Shown here piece after piece: positions 33,019-41,311 of a DNA stretch of 64,000 nucleotides. The stretch spans positions 434,001 through 498,000 of the forward strand of contig DASYCZ010000026.1 in assembly GCA_036499825.1 (NCBI GenBank), written 5' to 3'. The notes below the pieces were generated by a model, which saw nothing but the letters and a program-made list of their open reading frames with translations, ran no database searches and had not been told where the DNA came from. A program made the position numbers and the translations under genes. Position 1 is the stretch's first letter. Each line of letters opens with the position of its first letter. The DNA is from Paradevosia sp036499825 (GTDB lineage Bacteria > Pseudomonadota > Alphaproteobacteria > Rhizobiales > Devosiaceae).

Positions 33019-34257
33019 ATGAAGAAATTTGCAGGAGCTGCCACGCTGGCGGCTGCGTTGATGTGCGGCAGCGCACACGCTACCAATCTCGAAGTCACGC
33101 ATTGGTGGACGTCTGGTGGCGAAGCGGCCGCGGTGAAGGTTTTTGCCGATAGTTTCGATGCCTTGCCGGGTGGCGATCATTGGGTCGATGGCGCCATCGC
33201 GGGTTCCGGCGATGTGGCCAACCCGCTGATCATCAGCCGCATTCTGGGCGGCAATCCGATGGGTGCGACCCAGATGAATACCGGTCGCGATGCCGAGGAC
33301 CTGATCAAGGCCGGCCTGATGACCGACCTGACTGATCTTGCCAAGCAGGAAGGCTGGTTCGACGCCATCCGGCCCAAGAAGCTTTTCGAGAGCTGCATCT
33401 TTGACGGCAAGGTCTATTGCGTGCCCGTCAATATCCACTCGCAACAATGGCTTTGGCTGTCGGACGCCGCTTTCAAGACGGCGAACATTCCGGTTCCGAA
33501 GGACTGGAACGAATATGTGGCGGACTTCCCCAAGCTGAAGGCAGCCGGCATCATCCCGATGTCGATGGGTCAGGGCTGGCCGATCAACACCATGTGGAGC
33601 GTGCTGCTGCCAAGCGTTGGCGGCCCGGATCTGTTCCGCAAGATCAACGTCGAAAAGAGCGCCGATGCGGTGCGCAGCGACGACTTCAAGAGGGTGGCCG
33701 AAGCGCTGGCAGCCGTGCGTGACGCGACCGATACCGACGCCATCGTTCCGCAGTGGAACGACGCCACCAACCTCGTCATCCAGGGCAAGGCCGCGGGCAA
33801 TATCATGGGTGACTGGGCCCAGGGTGAATTCCAGGTGGCAGGCCAGGTGGCGGGCACGGATTACGAATGCCTGCCGGGTCTGGGTCTTCATGACATCGTC
33901 GATACGGGTGGCGATGCCTTCTACTTCCCCAAGAACACCGATCCTGGCATCCAGGCCGCACAGCTGAAGCTGGCCAAAATGCTGCTGTCCCCCGATGTGC
34001 AGGTGGCTTTCAACCTGAAGAAGGGGTCGATGCCGGTGCGCGCCGACGTGGACACCAGCAAGGCCAATGATTGCATGAAGAAGGGTCTCAAGATCCTGGA
34101 GAACCCGGACAACGTGCTGCCGACCGGCGAGCAGGCCTTCAGCTCGGACACGCAGGGACAGTTGCAGGATCTCGTCCTCTCGTTCTTCGCCGACAAGTCC
34201 ATGACCGTCGAGGATCTGCAGTCGCAGTATGCCGACATCGTCGCGAGCGCCAACTGA
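33019..34257 (+). CDS. carbohydrate ABC transporter solute-binding protein, family 1
   Basis: This 412-residue periplasmic protein has a signal peptide of about 22 residues (MKKFAGAA, then an alanine-rich core ending in AHA) and starts its mature part LEVTHWWTSGGEAAAV, a hallmark of carbohydrate-type family-1 binding proteins. Others are LAKQEGWFDAIRPK and VPVNIHSQQWLW. GGGAGGAG precedes ATG 33019. It is the first gene of a LacI-controlled operon, followed by a 15-base-pair hairpin and two permease genes. The ligand is probably a glycoside or di-/anhydrosugar processed by the downstream dehydrogenases; this is inferred. Confidence 0.9.
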   Translation: MKKFAGAATLAAALMCGSAHATNLEVTHWWTSGGEAAAVKVFADSFDALPGGDHWVDGAIAGSGDVANPLIISRILGGNPMGATQMNTGRDAEDLIKAGLMTDLTDLAKQEGWFDAIRPKKLFESCIFDGKVYCVPVNIHSQQWLWLSDAAFKTANIPVPKDWNEYVADFPKLKAAGIIPMSMGQGWPINTMWSVLLPSVGGPDLFRKINVEKSADAVRSDDFKRVAEALAAVRDATDTDAIVPQWNDATNLVIQGKAAGNIMGDWAQGEFQVAGQVAGTDYECLPGLGLHDIVDTGGDAFYFPKNTDPGIQAAQLKLAKMLLSPDVQVAFNLKKGSMPVRADVDTSKANDCMKKGLKILENPDNVLPTGEQAFSSDTQGQLQDLVLSFFADKSMTVEDLQSQYADIVASAN

Positions 34258-34282
34258 TCGGTGCTTGAGCATCATGCTGGGC

Positions 34283-34316
34283 ATGGCTGGCTTGGGATGT
34301 TTCCCGAGCCAGCCAT
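34283..34316 (+). other. intercistronic hairpin after sugar-binding-protein gene
   Basis: ATGGCTGGCTTGGGA pairs with TCCCGAGCCAGCCAT over 15 positions, with one G-U pair and a four-base loop. No T-run follows. As at 27977 and 62712, it separates a binding-protein gene from the permease gene and probably stabilises the upstream message. Confidence 0.7.
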
Positions 34317-34349
34317 CCTCCCCCAAGAGCTGGAATGAGGCGTTGGTCG

Positions 34350-35276
34350 ATGGCAGAAGCTACCCTGGCCGCTGAGGATATGCGTTCGCGTCCATCTTTC
34401 CTGAAGATGTTCCGCCGGAACCTGAGCGGCAAGATTGCCGCCATTCCGATGATCGCGACGGTGCTGGTGGTTTTCATCGGCTGCAGCATCTGGACACTGG
34501 TCTACTCATTCACGAATTCCGGGGCGCTGCCAAACGGCACCTTCGTGGGCTTCGAGCAATATGTGCGCCTGTTTCATACGACGCGTTTCGTCGGCGCCAT
34601 TCGCAACCTTGCCATCTACGGCGTCCTGTCGCTGACCTTCACCATGGGCATCGGCTTCCTGCTGGCCGTGCTGATGGACCAAAAGATCCGGTTCGAGAAC
34701 ACGTTCCGAACCATCATGCTCTATCCGTTCGCGCTGTCGTTCATCGTCACGGGGCTCGTCTGGCAGTGGATCATGAATCCGACGCTGGGCCTGCAAAAGG
34801 TCGTGCGGGACTGGGGCTTTACGGCCTTCACCTTCGATTGGCTGGCCAATGGCAAGATGGTGATCTACGCCCTCGTCATTGCCGGCCTCTGGCAGGGTAC
34901 CGGCCTCGTCATGGTGCTGATGCTGGCGGGCCTGCGCGGCATCGACGAAGAGATATGGAAGGCCGCGCGCGTCGACGGCATCCCGACCTGGAAAACCTAT
35001 CTCTATATCGTTTTGCCGATGATGCGCGGCGTGGTGGTGACGACGCTCGTGCTGGTCGGCTCGGGCATCGTCCGGCTTTATGACCTCGTCGTCGCCATGA
35101 CCCAGGGCGGGCCGGGCTTCGCCTCGGACGTCCCGGCCAAATACGTCTACGACTACATGTTCGCCCGCGGCAATCTGGGGCAGGGACTGGCGGCCTCGAC
35201 GGTGATGCTGGTGACTGTGCTGATCATCCTCATTCCATGGGCCTACATGGAATTCGGCCCCAAGAAGAACAGATGA
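34350..35276 (+). CDS. sugar ABC transporter permease, MalF/UgpA-like
   Basis: This 308-residue permease has six predicted helices. It carries the MalF-type FVGFEQYVRLF segment, LYPFALSFIVTGLVWQWIMN, and the EAA loop IDEEIWKAARVDGIPTWKTY. The ATG at 34350 has GAGG ten bases upstream; an earlier ATG at 34335 is possible. It pairs with the permease at 35302 and the ATPase at 36198. Confidence 0.9.
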   Translation: MAEATLAAEDMRSRPSFLKMFRRNLSGKIAAIPMIATVLVVFIGCSIWTLVYSFTNSGALPNGTFVGFEQYVRLFHTTRFVGAIRNLAIYGVLSLTFTMGIGFLLAVLMDQKIRFENTFRTIMLYPFALSFIVTGLVWQWIMNPTLGLQKVVRDWGFTAFTFDWLANGKMVIYALVIAGLWQGTGLVMVLMLAGLRGIDEEIWKAARVDGIPTWKTYLYIVLPMMRGVVVTTLVLVGSGIVRLYDLVVAMTQGGPGFASDVPAKYVYDYMFARGNLGQGLAASTVMLVTVLIILIPWAYMEFGPKKNR

Positions 35277-35301
35277 CCGAGCGCGTCGGGAGGGTGCAAT
35301 A

Positions 35302-36192
35302 ATGTCCGTTGCCGTCGAGCCCAGTGGAATGCGCCCGCGCCCATTCTTCACACCCAAGAAGATCGTCGTCTACGGGCTGCTGTTCTTCGTGTCCGTCTAC
35401 TATCTGTTTCCGCTCTACGTCATGCTCGCCACGTCCCTGAAGGACATGGACGAAGTCCGTGCGGGCAATATCTTTTCCTGGCCGGCGCACATGACGCTCG
35501 ATCCCTGGTTCAAGGCCTGGGACACAGCCTGTACCGGCCTTTACTGCGAAGGCCTGAAGGTCGGTTTCCTCAATTCGCTGAAGATCACCATTCCGAGCGT
35601 CATCGTGTCGGTGCTGATCGCCTCGATCAATGGCTATGCGCTGATCAACTGGCGATTCAAAGGCTCCGAATTCTTCTTCGGCGCACTGATCTTCGGCTCG
35701 TTCATTCCCTATCAGGTGATGCTTTATCCGCTGGTGATCGTGCTCGCGAGCGTGAAGCTGTTCTCGACCCTGCAAGGCGTCATCGTCATCCACACCATTT
35801 TCGGCATGCCCATCCTGACGCTGCTGTTCCGCAATTATTTCGCCTCGCTGCCGCCCGAACTGTTCAAGGCGGCGCGGGTCGATGGGGCAGGGTTCTGGCG
35901 CATTTTCTTCCAGATCATGATGCCGATGAGCCTGCCGATCTTCATCGTTGCCATCATCATCCAGATCACCGGGATCTGGAACGACTTCCTGTTCGGCGTG
36001 ATCTTCGCCGGCACCCAGAACTATCCGATGACGGTGCAGCTCAACAACATCGTCAACGCCACCCAGGGCGTGAAGGAATACAACGTCAACATGGCCGCAA
36101 CCATCCTTACGGGGCTCGTGCCGCTGGTGGTCTATTTTGTCTCGGGAAAATGGTTCGTTCGCGGCATTGCCGCCGGTGCGGTGAAGGGATAG
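35302..36192 (+). CDS. sugar ABC transporter permease, MalG/UgpE-like
   Basis: This 296-residue permease has the MalG layout: first helix VYGLLFFVSVYYLFPLYVML, an FxNSLKIT-type segment (FLNSLKITIPSVI), FIPYQVMLYPLVIVL, and the EAA loop PPELFKAARVDGAGFWRIFF. GGGAGGG precedes ATG 35302. The ATPase gene starts five bases after its stop. Confidence 0.92.
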   Translation: MSVAVEPSGMRPRPFFTPKKIVVYGLLFFVSVYYLFPLYVMLATSLKDMDEVRAGNIFSWPAHMTLDPWFKAWDTACTGLYCEGLKVGFLNSLKITIPSVIVSVLIASINGYALINWRFKGSEFFFGALIFGSFIPYQVMLYPLVIVLASVKLFSTLQGVIVIHTIFGMPILTLLFRNYFASLPPELFKAARVDGAGFWRIFFQIMMPMSLPIFIVAIIIQITGIWNDFLFGVIFAGTQNYPMTVQLNNIVNATQGVKEYNVNMAATILTGLVPLVVYFVSGKWFVRGIAAGAVKG

Positions 36193-36197
36193 CCGAT

Positions 36198-37289
36198 ATG
36201 GAAACCAGCGTTTCGATCCGCGACCTGTCGCTTAATTTCGGTCAGGTGAAGGTCCTGCAGTCGCTGGATCTCGATGTGAAGCAGGGCGAATTCATCGTGC
36301 TGCTGGGACCATCGGGCTGCGGCAAGTCGACCTTGCTGAACTGCATCGCGGGCCTCCTGGATGTCAGCGAGGGGCAGATCTTCATCGAGGGCAAGAACGT
36401 CACCTGGGAGGAGCCGAAGAACCGCGGCATCGGCATGGTGTTCCAGTCCTATGCGCTCTATCCGCAGATGACGGTGGAGAGCAATCTGTCGTTCGGGCTG
36501 CGCGTCGCCGGCCTCAAGAAGGACGAGATCAGCCGGCGCGTGGCGCGAGCTTCCGAAATCCTGCAGATCGAGCCGCTGTTGCAGCGCAAGCCGGCCAATC
36601 TCTCGGGCGGGCAGCGCCAGCGTGTCGCCATCGGGCGGGCGCTGGTGCGCGATGTGGATGTGTTCCTGTTCGACGAGCCGCTCTCCAACCTCGATGCCAA
36701 GCTGCGCTCCGACCTGCGCGTCGAGATCAAACGGCTGCATCAGCGGCTGAAGAACACCATGATCTACGTCACCCATGACCAGATCGAAGCGATGACGCTG
36801 GCCGATCGGATCGCCATCATGCGCAATGGCATCATCCAGCAGCTCGATGCGCCGCATGTGATCTACAACAAGCCGGTGAACCTGTTCGTCGCCGGCTTCA
36901 TCGGGTCGCCTTCGATGAATTTTCTGCGCGGGTCGCTGACGGGCGGAGCCGCACCGGCGATCGCGGTGGAGGGGCACAAAATTTCGCTGTCGGGCTATCA
37001 GTTCGAAGGCGGGGCGGCGAAGGACAACAAGGCCGCGATCTTGGGCATTCGCCCAGAGCATGTGGTGGTGGGTACTGCCGCCGAGAGAATGCCGTTTTCG
37101 ACCGAGGTCGAGATCGAAATCGTCGAGCCTATGGGTTCCGACACCCTGGGATGGACGAAGTTCGGCGCGCAGTCCTTTATTTTCCGGTGCGATGCCGAGA
37201 CTGCCCTCCAGCCGGGCCAGAAACTCAGGATCGGCTTTGATCCTGCCCGTGGTTCGGCTTTCGAGGTGGAGAGCGGCGTCCGCATCTGA
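36198..37289 (+). CDS. sugar ABC transporter ATPase, UgpC/MsmK family
   Basis: This 363-residue ATPase has Walker A GPSGCGKST, signature LSGGQRQRVAIGRAL, Walker B FLFDEPLSNLD and H-loop YVTHDQ. A C-terminal TOBE region follows (about residues 235-360; ILGIRPEHVVV). The start at 36198 matches the usual N-terminus; a longer frame from 36150 overlaps the permease. It resembles the truncated ATPase at the window start in this central part, so at least two such transporters exist here. Confidence 0.93.
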   Translation: METSVSIRDLSLNFGQVKVLQSLDLDVKQGEFIVLLGPSGCGKSTLLNCIAGLLDVSEGQIFIEGKNVTWEEPKNRGIGMVFQSYALYPQMTVESNLSFGLRVAGLKKDEISRRVARASEILQIEPLLQRKPANLSGGQRQRVAIGRALVRDVDVFLFDEPLSNLDAKLRSDLRVEIKRLHQRLKNTMIYVTHDQIEAMTLADRIAIMRNGIIQQLDAPHVIYNKPVNLFVAGFIGSPSMNFLRGSLTGGAAPAIAVEGHKISLSGYQFEGGAAKDNKAAILGIRPEHVVVGTAAERMPFSTEVEIEIVEPMGSDTLGWTKFGAQSFIFRCDAETALQPGQKLRIGFDPARGSAFEVESGVRI

Positions 37290-37405
37290 TCCCACCAAGA
37301 CATTACAATTCGGGTGATCGGTCTTTCCCTGCGGCAGGACGACGCCCGGCAAACCCGCTATGCCGCTGCGATTGCACGGCGACTACCCAGAGCATGAGGC
37401 CATAG

Positions 37406-38155
37406 ATGAGCAAATTTTCTTTCCAGCTTTACAGCGCCCGTAACTATCCTCCCATGGATGACGTCCTCGCCAACGTGGCCCGGCTCGGCTATGCGCAGGT
37501 CGAGGGCTTTGGCGGGCTCTATGCGGATGCCGCCGGGCTGGCGGCGAGCATGAAGAAATACGGTCTCACCATGCCCACGGGCCACTTCGGCCTGACCCAG
37601 CTGCAGGATACGTCGACGGCCATGAAATGGGCCGAGACCCTCGGCGTGAAGACGCTCATCTGTCCGGCGATTCCCAAGGAAGAACGCAGCCAGGGCGAGG
37701 ATAAATGGATCCAGTTGGGCGAAACGCTGGGCGAACTCAACGAGACCTATCGCAAGGCCGGGTTCGGTTTCGGCTGGCACAATCATAATTTCGAGTTCGC
37801 CCCGACCGACAGCGGCCGCCTGCCGATGGAAATCATCCTCGAGGTCGCGGCCGGCATCGACTGGGAAGTCGATGTCGCCTGGCTGGTCGTCGGCAAGCAG
37901 GACGTTTCGGCCTGGTTCGATAAATACGGCACCAGGATCACCGCTCTCCACGTCAAGGACATCGCTCCCGCAGGCGAGGCCGTCGATGAGGATGGGTGGG
38001 CCGATGTCGGCCATGGGACGCTGAACTGGCCGCAGATCATGGCTGCCGCCAAGGCCAAGACCAAGGCGCGCTACTTCGTCATGGAACACGACAATCCGTC
38101 GGACGTGAACCGCTTCGCCTCGCGCTCGATAGCGGCCGCGAAGCAGTGGGCCTGA
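37406..38155 (+). CDS. sugar phosphate isomerase/epimerase-like TIM-barrel protein, paralog 1
   Basis: This 249-residue AP-endonuclease-2/xylose-isomerase-like TIM barrel has metal-site segments WHNHNFEF, EVDVAWLVVG, ALHVKDIAP and VMEHDNPSD. Such proteins isomerise, epimerise, eliminate or hydrate sugars. It is followed 21 bases later by a paralog with about the same length and motifs, so the pair arose by tandem duplication. In known 3-keto-sugar routes, proteins of this family act as beta-eliminase or hydratase of 3-ketoglycosides. That role fits the two neighbouring dehydrogenases but is inferred. Confidence 0.85.
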   Translation: MSKFSFQLYSARNYPPMDDVLANVARLGYAQVEGFGGLYADAAGLAASMKKYGLTMPTGHFGLTQLQDTSTAMKWAETLGVKTLICPAIPKEERSQGEDKWIQLGETLGELNETYRKAGFGFGWHNHNFEFAPTDSGRLPMEIILEVAAGIDWEVDVAWLVVGKQDVSAWFDKYGTRITALHVKDIAPAGEAVDEDGWADVGHGTLNWPQIMAAAKAKTKARYFVMEHDNPSDVNRFASRSIAAAKQWA

Positions 38156-38176
38156 GCCTCGACAGGGGAGGACAAC

Positions 38177-38953
38177 ATGGATATTTCGTTTCAACTTTAC
38201 AGCGGCCGCAACTACCCGCTTGCCGAGGTGCTGAAGACGGTCAGCCGGGCCGGATACACGCAGGTCGAAGGCTATGGCGGGCTTGATGCTGCCAGCGGGG
38301 GCCTCGGTGGTCTTTATGGTGATCTCAAATCGCTGAAACTCCAGCTCGATGACAACGGGCTGTCGATGCCGACGGCCCATGTCGGGCTGGATTTGCTGGA
38401 GCAGCCGGATCGCGCCATGACTATCGCCGATGCGCTGGGAACCCGGATGTTCATGTGCCCTTGGCTGGCACCCAGCCAGCGTCCTGCCGATGCGAATGGC
38501 TGGGCTGGTTTTGGCGAGCGGTTGGCGAGGATAGGCGAGCCCTATCAGAAAGCCGGCATCACCTTCGGCTACCACAATCATGACTTCGAATTCGCCACGC
38601 TGCCGGACGGCCGTTATCCGATGAACGTGCTGCTGGATGCGGCGCCGGTTTTGCAATGTGAGCTGGACGTCGCCTGGGTGGTGCGCGGCAAGGCCGATCC
38701 CAAGCCCTGGATCGAGCAGTATGGCGGACGGATCGCAGCCGTTCACGTCAAGGATCTGGCTCCGGCCGGACAGAATGCCGATGAGGATGGCTGGGCCGAT
38801 GTGGGGCAGGGCATCCTGCCATGGGCCGATCTCTTCAAGACCATCAAGGCAAAGTCGGCGGCCAGATATTTCGTCGCCGAACACGACAATCCCAGCGACA
38901 TCGAGCGGTTCGCAACGCGCTCGATCGCCGCCATCAAGAGCTTCGGAGCATAG
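38177..38953 (+). CDS. sugar phosphate isomerase/epimerase-like TIM-barrel protein, paralog 2
   Basis: This 258-residue TIM barrel shares with the preceding gene the start SFQLYSxRNYP, the YHNHDFEFA metal motif, AAVHVKDLAPAGQ-N-DEDGWADVG and AEHDNPSDIERFA. Differences such as LEQPDRAMTIADALGTRMF suggest diverged rather than duplicate functions. The spacing of 21 bases, with a ribosome site, and of four bases to the dehydrogenase gene shows a tight operon. It may catalyse the partner step (elimination versus hydration) of the same keto-sugar pathway. Confidence 0.85.
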   Translation: MDISFQLYSGRNYPLAEVLKTVSRAGYTQVEGYGGLDAASGGLGGLYGDLKSLKLQLDDNGLSMPTAHVGLDLLEQPDRAMTIADALGTRMFMCPWLAPSQRPADANGWAGFGERLARIGEPYQKAGITFGYHNHDFEFATLPDGRYPMNVLLDAAPVLQCELDVAWVVRGKADPKPWIEQYGGRIAAVHVKDLAPAGQNADEDGWADVGQGILPWADLFKTIKAKSAARYFVAEHDNPSDIERFATRSIAAIKSFGA

Positions 38954-38957
38954 TCAT

Positions 38958-40103
38958 ATGGCAAAGACCTACGGCGTCGGCATCATGGGAGCCGGCAATA
39001 TATCGAGCGCCTATCTGCGGCTGGCGCCGCTGTTCAGGAATCTAGAAGTTCGCGCCATCGCGGATATCCTGCCGGAAGCGGCCAAGCGCCAGGCCGAGGC
39101 TTATAAGGTCAAGGCGCAGACGCCGGACGAGTTGTTGAAGAACAGCGAGATCGACGTGGTGGTGAACCTCACCATTCCCTCGACGCACTTTTCGGTCAGC
39201 AAGGACATCATCACCGCCGGCAAGCACGCCTATTCGGAAAAGCCCTTCGTACTCGATGTCGAGGACGGCAAGGTGCTGAAGACGCTGGCGGACGAGCGCA
39301 AGCTCAAGGTCGGATCGGCCCCTGATACGTTCCTGGGCGGTGCGCACCAGCAGGCGCGGCAGATCATCGACAGCGGCAAGGTCGGCCGAATCGCCTCCGG
39401 CACCATGCATGTGCTCAGCCGCGGCATGGAACACTGGCACCCCAATCCCGATTTCTTCTTCCAGGCTGGCGGCGGACCGATCCTCGATCTTGGTCCGTAT
39501 TACATCACCGACCTGATCAGTCTGGTTGGCCCGATCAAGCGCGTAACCGCGTTTACCGGCATGGCCAATGCGGAACGGACGATCACGACGCCCACTTCGC
39601 CGCTCAAGGGCACCAAGATCACTGTGGGTACGCCTACGACGATCCACGCCATCATGGAATTCCACAATGGCGCACTGATCACTCTGGGTGCGAGCTGGGA
39701 TGTGTTCAGCCACGGGCACCACAACATCGAACTCTACGGCACCGAGGGCAGCGTCTATGTGCCCGATCCCAATTTCTTCAACGGCGACGTCGTCATCGCC
39801 GATCGTGAGGGTGCCAAGGAAACGGTGACGCCGTGGGATCATCCGTTCGGCAAGGCCAACCAGGATTTCGACAAGCCGGTGCCACGCGCCAACTACCGCA
39901 ATGCGGGCCTCGCCGACATGATGGATTCCATAGAGACGGGCAGGCCGGCGCGTTGCTCGATCGATACGGCGCTGCATGCGATCGACGTGATGACCTCTAT
40001 CCTCAAATCCGGCGAGACCGGGCAGGTGGTGACGTTGTCGACGACCTGCGAGCGGCCGGCAGCGCTCGGGCCGGACGAGGCGAGGGCCTTGCTGCGCTCC
40101 TGA
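38958..40103 (+). CDS. Gfo/Idh/MocA family sugar oxidoreductase 1
   Basis: This 381-residue NAD(P)-dependent dehydrogenase has an N-terminal Rossmann fold (GVGIMGAGNISSAYL), the EKP motif in SEKPFVLD at about residue 97, and a C-terminal substrate domain. The latter's conserved GGGPILDLGPYYI carries the usual D-x-x-x-(H/Y) active-site arrangement. It starts four bases after the paralog-2 gene. In glycoside and anhydrosugar pathways such enzymes oxidise C3 of the sugar or reduce a later keto product. Which of the two dehydrogenases does which is not shown. Confidence 0.88.
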   Translation: MAKTYGVGIMGAGNISSAYLRLAPLFRNLEVRAIADILPEAAKRQAEAYKVKAQTPDELLKNSEIDVVVNLTIPSTHFSVSKDIITAGKHAYSEKPFVLDVEDGKVLKTLADERKLKVGSAPDTFLGGAHQQARQIIDSGKVGRIASGTMHVLSRGMEHWHPNPDFFFQAGGGPILDLGPYYITDLISLVGPIKRVTAFTGMANAERTITTPTSPLKGTKITVGTPTTIHAIMEFHNGALITLGASWDVFSHGHHNIELYGTEGSVYVPDPNFFNGDVVIADREGAKETVTPWDHPFGKANQDFDKPVPRANYRNAGLADMMDSIETGRPARCSIDTALHAIDVMTSILKSGETGQVVTLSTTCERPAALGPDEARALLRS

Positions 40104-40154
40104 TCCGGTCCTTGACAGCGATCCGAGCACCGTCAAAAACTAGTGCAACAGCAG

Positions 40155-40176
40155 CAGCCGGCGGCGAAGCCGGCTG
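40155..40176 (+). other. intercistronic hairpin in the sugar operon
   Basis: CAGCCGGC and GCCGGCTG form a perfect eight-base stem around GGCGAA, 51 bases after a stop and without a T-run. It probably punctuates or stabilises the polycistronic message. Confidence 0.5.
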
Positions 40177-40238
40177 TTCCACAAGAAGCGGCGGTACGTG
40201 GCGCAATGCCTGATGTACGTGCCACAGGGAGGGTGTCG

Positions 40239-41294
40239 ATGCGGACCATCAAGGGGCCGGCTATCTTTTTGGCGCAGTTCGCGGGCGATGCGGCGCCGTT
40301 CAACTCGCTGGATGCGATCTGCGGCTGGGCCGCGGGTCTAGGCTATAAGGGCGTGCAGATTCCGACCTGGGTGTCGAGTTTAATCGACCTCGAAAAGGCT
40401 GCGACCTCGAAGGCTTATGCCGATGAGTTGCGGGGCACGGTGGAAAAGCATGGGCTCAAGATCACCGAACTTTCGACCCACCTGCAGGGCCAGCTCGTCG
40501 CGGTGCATCCCGCCTACGACACCATGATGGACGGCTTTGCCGCGCCGCATGTGCACAATAACCCCAAGGCCCGCCAGCAATGGGCCGTCCAGCAACTGCT
40601 GTGGGCGGCCAAGGCCTCGCAAAATCTCGGGCTCACCGAGCATGCGACGTTTTCAGGCGCGCTGGCCTGGCCTTATCTCTATCCTTTCCCGCAGCGGCCT
40701 GCAGGGCTGGTCGAGGAAGCCTTCGACGAGCTGGCGCGGCGCTGGACTCCGATCCTCGACGTCTTCGACGAAAATGGCGTCGATCTTTGCTACGAAATCC
40801 ACCCGGGCGAAGACCTGCACGATGGTGTCACCTACGAGATGTTCCTCGAGCGGGTGAAGAACCACAAGCGCGCCAACCTGCTCTACGATCCCAGCCACTT
40901 CGTGCTGCAGCAGCTCGATTATCTCGACTATATCGATATCTACCACGAGCGCATCCGGATGTTCCACGTCAAGGATGCGGAGTTCAATCCGACTGGCCGG
41001 CAAGGCGTCTATGGCGGCTATCAGGGCTGGGTCGAGCGGGCCGGGCGCTTTCGCTCGCTCGGCGACGGGCAGGTCGATTTCGCCTCGATCTTTTCGAAAT
41101 TGGCGCAGTATGATTTTGCCGGCTGGGCCGTGCTGGAATGGGAATGTGCGCTCAAGCACCCGGAAGACGGTGCGCGCGAAGGGGCGGAGTTCATCAAGCA
41201 TCACATCATCCATGTCACCGACAAGGCGTTCGACGACTTCGCCGGCGCCGGCACGGACAAGGCGGCCAATCGCAGGATGCTCGGCTTGAGCTGA
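40239..41294 (+). CDS. sugar phosphate isomerase/epimerase-like TIM-barrel protein, long form
   Basis: This 351-residue protein is a larger AP-endonuclease-2-type barrel than its two neighbours. Metal-site segments are CYEIHPGEDLHDG, LLYDPSHFVLQQLDYLDYID, MFHVKDAEF and LEWECALKH. Inserts such as PHVHNNPKARQQWAVQQLLW mark the subgroup that often accompanies Gfo/Idh/MocA dehydrogenases. GGGAGGG lies before ATG 40239, so an upstream in-frame extension is rejected. It probably isomerises, eliminates or hydrates a keto-sugar. The dehydrogenase gene follows after 17 bases. Confidence 0.86.
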   Translation: MRTIKGPAIFLAQFAGDAAPFNSLDAICGWAAGLGYKGVQIPTWVSSLIDLEKAATSKAYADELRGTVEKHGLKITELSTHLQGQLVAVHPAYDTMMDGFAAPHVHNNPKARQQWAVQQLLWAAKASQNLGLTEHATFSGALAWPYLYPFPQRPAGLVEEAFDELARRWTPILDVFDENGVDLCYEIHPGEDLHDGVTYEMFLERVKNHKRANLLYDPSHFVLQQLDYLDYIDIYHERIRMFHVKDAEFNPTGRQGVYGGYQGWVERAGRFRSLGDGQVDFASIFSKLAQYDFAGWAVLEWECALKHPEDGAREGAEFIKHHIIHVTDKAFDDFAGAGTDKAANRRMLGLS

Positions 41295-41311
41295 TAAACG
41301 GGGAGGCGGAA

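Noticed and set aside
36132..38884. long minus-strand frames across the sugar ATPase and isomerase genes
   Set aside because: They lie opposite genes with intact Walker and metal-site motifs and have no recognisable domains.
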